Shown: one piece after another, positions 29,323 through 36,140 of the stretch
Numbering within the stretch: the stretch's first letter is position 1
Layout: each line of letters begins with the position of its first letter
Source: Mycolicibacterium confluentis
GTDB taxonomy: Bacteria > Actinomycetota > Actinomycetes > Mycobacteriales > Mycobacteriaceae
DNA: 64,000 nt
NCBI RefSeq assembly: GCF_010729895.1
Contig: NZ_AP022612.1
Span: 2,542,001 to 2,606,000 of the forward strand
Direction: 5' to 3'
Notes under the pieces: model-generated
The model's database searches: none
What the model saw: the letters and a program-made list of their open reading frames with translations, nothing else
What the model was told of the DNA's origin: nothing
Made by a program: the position numbers and the translations under genes

Positions 29323-31034
29323 CTCCGGCACCGACGGTCAGCGAGGTCGAGCACTGGCGACCGTCGGTGCTGCATGAGGTCGCCGAGGCGTGGTCAGTGC
29401 TGGCGCTGGCACTGCGTCGGCACACCGAGGGACTGGCGCGCAACGACGGGGACGCCTGGAGCGGAACCGCCGCCGAAGCCGCCTTCGCCCAATTGGCCGG
29501 CCGCGTGGAGCGGGCACACCAGTTGGCGCAGGCCTTGGCGTCGGCGGCGGTCGAGGCTCGGCGGGGCGGTCAGGAGCTCATCACCGCCCGGGGCACGCTG
29601 GTCGCGGTGCTGCAGTCGGTGCGATCGCTCGGTTGCGTCGTCGACGACGCGGGAGTGGTGTCGGCGGCCGCGCCCCGGTTCGGGTCCGCCGATGACTGGA
29701 CGGCACAGGTGCAGACCGCGCTGCAGCGTGCCGGTGCCGCTGACCACTGCGTCGCCGCTGCGATTCGCGAGGCGTTGGGTGTGGCCTTCGGTGAGGCCCC
29801 TACTGATCCGGTGCGCGCCCCCGCCGCACCGAACACCGCACCCGCGGCCACCGACGTGGTGGCGGCCTGGCCGACGATGAGTCAGGACCGGATCGCGGCG
29901 CAGATCTCCGCCATGACGCCCGAGCAGCGTGCGGCCCTGATCGCCGGCGCGCCGCGGCAGGTGGGCAACACCGATGGCGTGCCGTGGCCGATGCGCGTCG
30001 CGGCCAACGAGGTCAACATCGCTGATGCCGTTGCCGCACAACGTCGTATCCTCGACCGCCCGGAGAACGAGAAGATCCGCGAGGCGCTGGCACAGGGATT
30101 CGGCCAGGGACTGCGCGGGGCCGGTGGCTTCAGTCCCGATCGCGCCGCGGCGGAACGGTTTCAGGCGATGGTGCTCACCGATCCGGCCTGGCGCGCGGCG
30201 GCTATCGCCCACCACGACCGCGCGCCGCGGCGCAACATCGCGTTCTACGGCGAGTTGACGGCTGTGGTGCCCGACCCGACGGGACGCAGCGCCGAACCGG
30301 TGAAACGCCAAGTGCTGGCGTTCGATCCGGCGAGATCCTCGCTTGTCGAGTTGCACGGTGACCTGAGCCGCGCGACCAGCCTGGCTGTACTCGTGCCGGG
30401 CCTCAACACCACGGTGCAGGAATCGGATTCGAATGTCAGGACCGCCCGTCGGTTCGTCGCGGCCGGCGGCGGTGACGTCGCGATGATCACGTATCTGGGT
30501 GGCCCGTTTCCCACCGGGGGCGACGTCGTCAGCGGAGTGCTGGACGCCGCGCAGTCTCGGTATGCGCTCGACATGGCGCCCCGCCTGGTGGCGTTCAGCG
30601 AGGACGTCGAGCGCACCGTCGACGCCACCGGACGGAACGTCCCAGTGACCTACCTGGGGCACTCCTACGGCGGGTCGATCCTGGGCACGGCCGAACGACT
30701 GGGGCTGACCGCGGACAGAACCGTCTACGTGGCCGCGGCCGGGGCGGGTGTGGGTGTCGAGGACCAGAACGACTGGCACAACCGCAATCCCGACGTCGAG
30801 CGGTATTCGATGACCGCCCCGGGCGACTGGATCGAGGTGGTCCAGGGCCGGCCGGGCAGCCCGCACGGGGCCGATCCCGACGAGATGGCGGGCGTGTGGC
30901 GGCTGTCAACCGGGAGGCGCCTCGACGGCACCGAGATGTCAGGGCCGCGCGCCCACAGCGACATCGTCAACGAACCCTCGGACGCATGGCACAACCTGCT
31001 GGCGGTGATCACGGGCCGACCGGTGGTGCGGTGA
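29319..31034 (+). CDS. DUF1023 alpha/beta hydrolase with WXG100-like N-terminus (Rv2079-like)
   Basis: A 571-residue protein. Residues about 1-110 form an ESX/WXG100-like four-helix segment (VEHWRPSVLHEVAEAW, then DAWSGTAAEAAFAQL). An Ala/Pro linker follows, then a DUF1023 alpha/beta-hydrolase domain (about 225-550) with the nucleophile elbow TYLGHSYGGSILG. No signal peptide is seen, so export, if any, would be by a type VII-like route. The reaction is unknown; the fold suggests an esterase or lipase. It is translationally coupled to the small gene before it and converges with the MpaB-family gene, 15 bases apart. Confidence 0.85.
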   Translation: MTPAPTVSEVEHWRPSVLHEVAEAWSVLALALRRHTEGLARNDGDAWSGTAAEAAFAQLAGRVERAHQLAQALASAAVEARRGGQELITARGTLVAVLQSVRSLGCVVDDAGVVSAAAPRFGSADDWTAQVQTALQRAGAADHCVAAAIREALGVAFGEAPTDPVRAPAAPNTAPAATDVVAAWPTMSQDRIAAQISAMTPEQRAALIAGAPRQVGNTDGVPWPMRVAANEVNIADAVAAQRRILDRPENEKIREALAQGFGQGLRGAGGFSPDRAAAERFQAMVLTDPAWRAAAIAHHDRAPRRNIAFYGELTAVVPDPTGRSAEPVKRQVLAFDPARSSLVELHGDLSRATSLAVLVPGLNTTVQESDSNVRTARRFVAAGGGDVAMITYLGGPFPTGGDVVSGVLDAAQSRYALDMAPRLVAFSEDVERTVDATGRNVPVTYLGHSYGGSILGTAERLGLTADRTVYVAAAGAGVGVEDQNDWHNRNPDVERYSMTAPGDWIEVVQGRPGSPHGADPDEMAGVWRLSTGRRLDGTEMSGPRAHSDIVNEPSDAWHNLLAVITGRPVVR

Positions 31035-31049
31035 GCGGTGCGGGCAACC

Positions 31050-32057
31050 TCAGGCCATCTGCTCGACCTGGGCCCGACTGCGCTCGGGATCGGTGCCCAG
31101 GACGTACGTCGGTGAGGTGACGGGCCGAATGCCGTCGTTGGCCACTCGCTTCTGAGCCTGTCGGAACTCCGGCAGCGGGCCCATCGCCGTGTGCACGCCA
31201 TTGATCAACGCGAACACCGACGCCTGCCGCAGTGCGCGCTCAATCGGGTTGGGCGGCTTGTACTGCACCATGGCCGCGGCCCACCGAGGCAGCGCGTCGC
31301 GGATGGCCCAGTCCAGGAATTCTCCGCCGGGCAGTTTGGCCTCGGCGTCGGCCAGGTTCACACCCGTGGCCATGGCCGTGCCGTACGTGATGGCCAACTT
31401 GGGCAGGTAGGAGTGCAGGCACTCCAGCGTCTCGGCCTTGGTCTCGGGCAGGTCGGTGCCACCGAGGGCCTGCCCGACCTTGACGAACTCACGGTAGTAG
31501 CGGTCGATCTTCTTACCCCGCAACGGATTCGGATGGTAGTACTCGTGCGCGGTGGCGATGCCCCAGACCACCGTCGCGTAGTTCCAGCGCAGCCACTCGG
31601 GATCGTCGGCGTCGTACGGCAGGCCGTCGGGGCGGGTGCCCTTGATCGTGTGATGCATGGCGCGCACGGTGGTGGCCAGGCGTTCGGCGGTGGCCGTCGA
31701 CCCGTACGCGGTGCCGATGAAGAACGACACCGAGTGCCCCAGCCGGACCGCGGCGCCCTCCGGATCGACCAGCATGGTGGGTTCCCCGGTCTCGGAGTCG
31801 CGCGCCACGATGCGGGAGTGGTCGACACCCATCCAGAAGATGCTGGGGTCGAAACGCTCGATGTAGGCCGCGCACTGCAGGCCCAACACCAGTGCCGGCA
31901 GGTGCGAATGCACGTGCCACACCGCGCTTCCGGGACCGAACCAGCCCGGATCCCCCACCGGGCCGTCGAACTCGAGTCCGCGGAAATACCGACTGCGGAT
32001 CTCATCGTCGTAGAAGCGGGTGAGCCGGTACTGCAGAAGCTGATGCGGAAGCTGCAT
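31050..32057 (-). CDS. MpaB / DUF2236 family putative haem oxygenase-like protein
   Basis: A 335-residue DUF2236 protein. The family includes the b-type-haem rubber oxygenase Lcp and MpaB of mycophenolic acid synthesis. Features are GPGSAVWHVHSHLPAL, RAMHHTIKGTRPDG with candidate haem-region histidines, and RWNYATVVWGIATAHEYYHP. No signal peptide is visible, so it is probably cytoplasmic. Mycobacteria carry several such proteins without known substrates. It is divergent from a TetR gene, with a perfect palindrome in the 61 bases between the starts, so repression by that regulator is likely. Confidence 0.87.
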   Translation of the reverse strand: MQLPHQLLQYRLTRFYDDEIRSRYFRGLEFDGPVGDPGWFGPGSAVWHVHSHLPALVLGLQCAAYIERFDPSIFWMGVDHSRIVARDSETGEPTMLVDPEGAAVRLGHSVSFFIGTAYGSTATAERLATTVRAMHHTIKGTRPDGLPYDADDPEWLRWNYATVVWGIATAHEYYHPNPLRGKKIDRYYREFVKVGQALGGTDLPETKAETLECLHSYLPKLAITYGTAMATGVNLADAEAKLPGGEFLDWAIRDALPRWAAAMVQYKPPNPIERALRQASVFALINGVHTAMGPLPEFRQAQKRVANDGIRPVTSPTYVLGTDPERSRAQVEQMA

Positions 32058-32070
32058 GGGACCAGCCTAC

Positions 32071-32098
32071 AATTCTGGTTACAGCCGTGTCCAGAATT
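32071..32098. promoter_or_regulatory. Palindromic operator between mpaB-like gene and tetR
   Basis: AATTCTGG at 32071-32078 and its exact reverse complement CCAGAATT at 32091-32098 are separated by 12 bases. It lies 14 bases from one start codon and 20 from the other, in a divergent TetR arrangement. This is the expected place for the operator of the 32119 regulator, which would control both genes. Confidence 0.7.
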
Positions 32099-32118
32099 TT
32101 GGCCGTTAAGCTTGGCCC

Positions 32119-32721
32119 ATGTCCAGCCCCACCAGGTGGGCGGGAGTTCCGCTCACCGATCGCCGCATCGAGCGCCGAAACCTGCTCGTCGGCGCGGCGT
32201 TCACGCTGTTCGGCGAGGGCGGCGAGAGCGCGGTGTCGGTGCGGTCCGTATGCCGCGAGAGCGCGCTGAACACGCGGTACTTCTACGAGAGCTTCGCCGA
32301 CACCGACGAACTGCTCGGCGCGGTGTACGACGTGGTGGCCGCGGACCTGAACGCCGAAGTCGAACGCGAGATCCTCGCCGCGGGCGGCGGACCCCTGAAG
32401 CGACTGCGTACCGGGATCCGGGCCGTGCTGGGCTTCAGCAGTGCCGATCCGCGACGCGGGCGCGTGCTCTTCACCGAAGCCCGGGCCAATCCGGTGCTGG
32501 CGGCGCGGCGTGAGATCGCGCAGGACACACTGCGGCAGATGGTGCTCAGCGAGCGTGAACAGGCCCTGCCGGACGTCGACCGCACCGCGACACTGGTCGC
32601 GGCGGCGATGTATACGGGCGCGATGGCCGAGTTGGCCCAGCAGTGGCTGTCGGGGAACCTGGGCGGCGATCTCGACAAGGTCGTCGAGCACGCGGTTCGA
32701 CTGGTCTTGCCGACCACCTGA
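32119..32721 (+). CDS. TetR family transcription regulator
   Basis: A 200-residue regulator. The N-terminal TetR helix-turn-helix spans about 15-60 (RRNLLVGAAFTLFGEGGES, then VRSVCRESALNTRYFYESF). The all-helical remainder would bind a ligand. Divergent from the MpaB-family gene, with a clean palindrome between; it probably represses both. It lies 31 bases upstream of the adenylate cyclase gene, so read-through into cya is possible. The effector is unknown. Confidence 0.92.
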   Translation: MSSPTRWAGVPLTDRRIERRNLLVGAAFTLFGEGGESAVSVRSVCRESALNTRYFYESFADTDELLGAVYDVVAADLNAEVEREILAAGGGPLKRLRTGIRAVLGFSSADPRRGRVLFTEARANPVLAARREIAQDTLRQMVLSEREQALPDVDRTATLVAAAMYTGAMAELAQQWLSGNLGGDLDKVVEHAVRLVLPTT

Positions 32722-32752
32722 CCTGCGACGTCGGCGGCGTTACGCTGCTGCA

Positions 32753-34066
32753 ATGCCGAGAGCACGCGAAGCGGCGGCCTCTGTGCGGGCCGCACGCCGC
32801 GCCCGCAGGGACAATCCGTGCGTCTCGAGTCGCAATGCGCACTACGCCGACAGCGCGGCGCGCAGGTTTCTCGTGCTCAAGATCGCCACGTGGATCGCCG
32901 CGGCGGTCAGCGGAGCGTTCGGCATCTGGCAGTTGGTAGGCGGATTCAGCGTGGAAAGAATCGCGGCCATCAACATCGCCTCCGCGCTCGTGTTCCTGAC
33001 GATTCCGCTGCTCCGGAGGTTCGGCGAACTGGTGCCGGCCGTGACCTTCGTGGTCGCGGCATACGCGTCCGTCGCCTTCATGGCCTGGACCATCGGCACC
33101 GGATCCGGCCTGCAGTTCTACTTCCTGATCTCGGTGTCGATCGTGGTGCTGGTGCTGGGCGCTGACCGCATCGCGCTGGCCAGCGCATTGGTCGCCGTGG
33201 GCGCGATCCTGGTGGTGGTGCTTGAACTCAACGTCCCACGCAACACCGGCGTGATGCCGGACTGGGCCCTGACCGTCGGCTTCATCAGTTCCGTGGTCTC
33301 GGCCTGTCTGATGGCCTTCGCCACGGTCTGGTACGTGCTGCGTGAGGTCGGCCGGGCCGAGGTGGCGATGGAACTGGAATACCAACGCTCCGAACAGCTT
33401 CTGGCCAACATCCTGCCGTCGCCCATCGCCGAGCGGCTCAAAGACCCCGACCACGACATGATCGCGGACGCCTACGACGACGCGTCGATTCTGTTCGCCG
33501 ACATCGCGGGATTCACCCGGCGCGCGAGCGAGACCGCGCCGTGCGATCTCGTGGGATTCCTCGATCGCCTGTACACACAGTTCGACGTGCTGGTCGACCA
33601 GCACGGCCTGGAGAAGATCAAGACCACGGGCGACTCCTACATGGTGGTCAGCGGAGTGCCGACGCCGCGGCCGGATCACCTGCAGGCTCTCGCCCTGCTC
33701 GCGCTGGACCTGGCCACCACCGTGGCCGATCTGCGCGATCCCGAGGGCAGGCCGGTGCCCATCCGGATCGGACTCGCGGCGGGACCCGTGGTCGCCGGCG
33801 TGGTCGGCGCCCGGCGCTTCTTCTACGACGTGTGGGGCGACGCCGTCAATGTCGCGTCCCGCATGGAGACCACCGATCAGGAGGGCCGCATCCAGGTGCC
33901 CGAGGCGGTCTACCAGCGCCTGCGGAACGACTTCGAGCTCGAGGAGCGCGGCGACGTCGAAATCAAGGGCAAGGGCACCATGCACACCTGGTACCTCACA
34001 GGACAGCGCACGGAGCCGGCGGGCGCGCCCAGCAAGGGTGCGGTCGGGGCGACGGGCGGACGCTGA
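32753..34066 (+). CDS. cya: Six-transmembrane class III adenylate cyclase (Rv1625c/Cya-like)
   Basis: A 437-residue protein. The cytoplasmic N-terminus (1-38) precedes six membrane helices (about 40-195), a signal-transmitting linker (REVGRAEVAMELEYQRSEQL) and the catalytic domain (about 236-410). Active-site residues line up with M. tuberculosis Rv1625c at a constant offset of 6: metal D250 and D294, substrate-specifying K290 and D359, transition-state N366 and R370. It should act as a homodimer making cAMP, like one half of a mammalian cyclase; the membrane part is thought to sense ligands. ATG 32753 is preferred; a longer frame from 32441 runs inside tetR. Confidence 0.94.
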   Translation: MPRAREAAASVRAARRARRDNPCVSSRNAHYADSAARRFLVLKIATWIAAAVSGAFGIWQLVGGFSVERIAAINIASALVFLTIPLLRRFGELVPAVTFVVAAYASVAFMAWTIGTGSGLQFYFLISVSIVVLVLGADRIALASALVAVGAILVVVLELNVPRNTGVMPDWALTVGFISSVVSACLMAFATVWYVLREVGRAEVAMELEYQRSEQLLANILPSPIAERLKDPDHDMIADAYDDASILFADIAGFTRRASETAPCDLVGFLDRLYTQFDVLVDQHGLEKIKTTGDSYMVVSGVPTPRPDHLQALALLALDLATTVADLRDPEGRPVPIRIGLAAGPVVAGVVGARRFFYDVWGDAVNVASRMETTDQEGRIQVPEAVYQRLRNDFELEERGDVEIKGKGTMHTWYLTGQRTEPAGAPSKGAVGATGGR

Positions 34067-34076
34067 GGGCCAGACA

Positions 34077-34112
34077 CAGACGACCCGCCCGGGAGTCCGG
34101 ACGGGTCGTCTG
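34077..34112. terminator. Strong hairpin between convergent cya and dps
   Basis: An 11-base perfect inverted repeat, CAGACGACCCG at 34077-34087 and CGGGTCGTCTG at 34102-34112, with a 14-base GC-rich loop. It sits between two convergent stop codons and could end transcription from both sides. There is no U-run on either strand, as is common for mycobacterial terminators. Confidence 0.75.
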
Positions 34113-34141
34113 CGGTGGGTCTTGGGTGCCGAGCGCGGAGA

Positions 34142-34642
34142 TCAGACCTTGCGGTTCTCCGAACTGATCAACCAGGCGTGCTTCTCGAGGCCGTCGATCA
34201 GCTGGTGGAGGATGTCCGCCGTGGTGGGATCCTCGCTGTCGACGGCGTCGTGCACGACGCGCATGGTGTCCACGGCCGCCTGAATGCGGGTGGTGATCAG
34301 GTCCACCACTTCGCTGCTGCTCTGCTCGAACGGCGGGAACTGCGGAAGGCTGGTGGTGGCCGCGACGGTGTCGGACCTCCCGTCCGGCGTGCCGTAGAAG
34401 GCGCGCATCCGCTCGGCGATGGTGTCACTGCCCTCGCGGGCGAAGTCCACGAGTTCGTCCAACTGCAGGTGCAGATCACGGAAGTTGGTTCCGACGACGT
34501 TCCAGTGCGCCTGCTTGCCCTGCAGGTGCAACTCGATCAGGTCGACGAGGACCTTCTGCAGGTTGTCGAAGAACTCGGCGGACGGGACGAAGCCGGTGAT
34601 CTCGTCGGCTTCACGCCGTTGGTTTCGCACTGCTGCGCTCAT
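34142..34642 (-). CDS. dps: Dps family ferritin-like DNA-binding protein (Dps2/MrgA type)
   Basis: A 166-residue four-helix-bundle protein that forms dodecamers, oxidises and stores iron, and protects DNA under stress. The dimer-interface ferroxidase residues are visible: QGKQAHWNVVG (His) and NFRDLHLQLDELVDFAREGSD in part (His, Asp, Glu). The basic N-terminus (AAVRNQRREADE) may contact DNA. The sequence is very close to what I recall of M. smegmatis Dps2 (MSMEG_3242), and cya neighbours it there too. ATG 34642 is preceded by GGAGAGAGGGG at good distance; the upstream frame to 34735 is rejected. Confidence 0.93.
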   Translation of the reverse strand: MSAAVRNQRREADEITGFVPSAEFFDNLQKVLVDLIELHLQGKQAHWNVVGTNFRDLHLQLDELVDFAREGSDTIAERMRAFYGTPDGRSDTVAATTSLPQFPPFEQSSSEVVDLITTRIQAAVDTMRVVHDAVDSEDPTTADILHQLIDGLEKHAWLISSENRKV

Positions 34643-34685
34643 GGTGGGAACCCCTCTCTCCTGCACTTCGACGTTTCGATAGGTG

Positions 34686-34711
34686 TAACGCGGGGTAACA
34701 GAAGGAATTCC
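34686..34711 (-). promoter_or_regulatory. Possible stress-sigma promoter of dps
   Basis: On the minus strand GGAATT (34711-34706) is followed by GTTA (34689-34686), close to the GGAA, about 18 bases, GTT pattern of SigE/SigH promoters. It ends 44 bases before the dps start codon. The match is partial, and the GGAATTCC core is itself a palindrome, so this is tentative. Confidence 0.25.
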
Positions 34712-34758
34712 GACGCGCACTGTCGAGCGCGTCACGTTTCTGCGGCTGCGGCCCGGGG

Positions 34759-35496
34759 TCAGGATTGCGCGGTGGGACGCACCACGATCTCGCCCACGTC
34801 GACGCCTTCCGGTTGTTCGATGGCGAATGCGACGGCCCGGGCCACCGCGTCCGATGGCATGGCGAGGTCGGCGCGGAGTGCACTGAGTTGCCGCGCGACG
34901 TCGGGACTCGCGCCTTTGCCAACTCCCTCGGTGTCCGTCAGGCCCGGGGATATGACCGTCACACGCAGGTCCGGGCCAGCCTCCTGTCGGAGCGCTTCGG
35001 ACACCACCCGAACCGCGGCCTTGGTCGCGGCGTACGCACCCTGGGTGGCGACGATCCGATGGGCCGCCGTGGACGCGGTGTGGATGAAGTGGCCCGATCC
35101 CTGCGCACGGAACACCGGCAGGGCCGCGCTGATGCCGTTCAGCACGCCGGTCAGGTTCACGTCGATCATCTGCTGCCAGTCGTCCACGCGCAGGTCGTCG
35201 AAAGCGGAGACCGCCATACTGCCGGCGTTCGAGAACAGCACGTCGAGACGGCCGAAACGCCGTCTGGCGGCACCGACGAGATGCTCGACATCGCCCCGCC
35301 GCCGCACATCAGTGCACACTGCGACCGCCGCCCCACCGGAATCAGTGATGCGCTGCACCACGTCATCGAGGCGGTCAGTGCGGCGCGCACCGAGGACGAC
35401 GGCCGCGCCGCGGGCCGCGAGATGGATGGCGGTGGCGGCACCGATTCCGCTCGACGCGCCGGTGATGGCCACCGTTTTACCCTTGATGCCCGTCAT
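34759..35496 (-). CDS. Short-chain dehydrogenase/reductase
   Basis: A 245-residue classical SDR. It has the cofactor loop TGASSGIGAATA (TGxxxGxG), DVRRRGDVEHLV, the NAG motif in LFSNAGSM, and a catalytic set in HFIHTASTAAHRI with YAATKAAV (Tyr, Lys). It lacks an acidic residue at the end of beta-2 (GARRTDRL), suggesting NADP(H) preference. The substrate is unknown. Divergent from the 35561 TetR gene, with two operator palindromes in the 64 bases between starts, so it is probably induced by that regulator's ligand. Confidence 0.88.
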   Translation of the reverse strand: MTGIKGKTVAITGASSGIGAATAIHLAARGAAVVLGARRTDRLDDVVQRITDSGGAAVAVCTDVRRRGDVEHLVGAARRRFGRLDVLFSNAGSMAVSAFDDLRVDDWQQMIDVNLTGVLNGISAALPVFRAQGSGHFIHTASTAAHRIVATQGAYAATKAAVRVVSEALRQEAGPDLRVTVISPGLTDTEGVGKGASPDVARQLSALRADLAMPSDAVARAVAFAIEQPEGVDVGEIVVRPTAQS

Positions 35497-35520
35497 CGTC
35501 CTCCCCCCGGATAGAATAAA

Positions 35521-35534
35521 CGGACAGTTGTCCG
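35521..35534. promoter_or_regulatory. Operator palindrome 1 of the SDR/tetR pair
   Basis: CGGACAGTTGTCCG, with 6-base perfect arms (CGGACA and TGTCCG) around GT. It shares the CGGACA...TGTCCG arms with the second palindrome 33 bases away, three helical turns, as expected for cooperative TetR binding. Confidence 0.8.
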
Positions 35535-35553
35535 CATCTACTCGAAAGGTTAC

Positions 35554-35567
35554 CGGACATATGTCCG
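35554..35567. promoter_or_regulatory. Operator palindrome 2, overlapping the tetR start codon
   Basis: CGGACATATGTCCG is a perfect 14-base palindrome. Its second half contains the ATG of the tetR gene (35561-35563), so bound repressor would cover the start of its own gene, and the first codons are constrained by the operator. Confidence 0.8.
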
Positions 35568-36136
35568 TTTCGCCTGCCGGCGACAGGTCCACTCCGCGCC
35601 GCGCCGACGCGCGGCAGAATCGAGCGCGCATCCTCGAGGTCGCCAGCGCCGCCCTCGACGTCGAACCCGACGCCACACTCCAGTCCATCGCCGCGGCCGC
35701 AGGCGTCGGGCAGGCCACGCTGTATCGGCACTTCCCGACCCGCGAGGTGTTGCTGGCCGAGGTCTACCGAGACGACTTCGAGCACCTCGTCGAGGCGTCG
35801 GCAGACCTGCTGCGGCGACACGATCCCGACGCCGCCCTGCGGGCATGGCTGGACATCTTGGCCGCGTTCGGCCGGAGGAAGCACGCGCTGTCCCATGTCC
35901 TGGACGCCGCAACGCGCGATGACCTTCATCACGAGCAGTACGACCGCATCCTCGACGCGATCGGCCAGCTTCTGACCGCGGGCCAGAGCACCAGAACGCT
36001 GCGGGGTGATGTGCACCCCGAGGACGTGCTGCCACTGGTCAGCTTCCTGTGGCGACTCGACACCCGCGTCGACGACCGGGTGCCGCACCTGCTGGACTTG
36101 GTCGTCGACGCGTTGCGGGCCCGGCCTCAGCCCTGA
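35561..36136 (+). CDS. TetR family transcription regulator
   Basis: A 191-residue regulator with an N-terminal helix-turn-helix (NRARILEVASAALDVEPDAT..., AAAAGVGQATLYRHFPTREVLL). It is of the type often found divergent from SDR genes. ATG 35561 lies inside an operator palindrome; there is only a weak ribosome site (GAAAGGT at 35544-35550), and a leaderless or poorly translated message is possible. The stop converges with the DUF2339 gene, 4 bases apart. The effector is unknown. Confidence 0.9.
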   Translation: MSVSPAGDRSTPRRADARQNRARILEVASAALDVEPDATLQSIAAAAGVGQATLYRHFPTREVLLAEVYRDDFEHLVEASADLLRRHDPDAALRAWLDILAAFGRRKHALSHVLDAATRDDLHHEQYDRILDAIGQLLTAGQSTRTLRGDVHPEDVLPLVSFLWRLDTRVDDRVPHLLDLVVDALRARPQP

Positions 36137-36140
36137 AACC

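Noticed and set aside
32441..32752. Extended N-terminus for the adenylate cyclase
   Set aside because: The extra codons lie within tetR in another frame and the cyclase family start is matched by ATG 32753.
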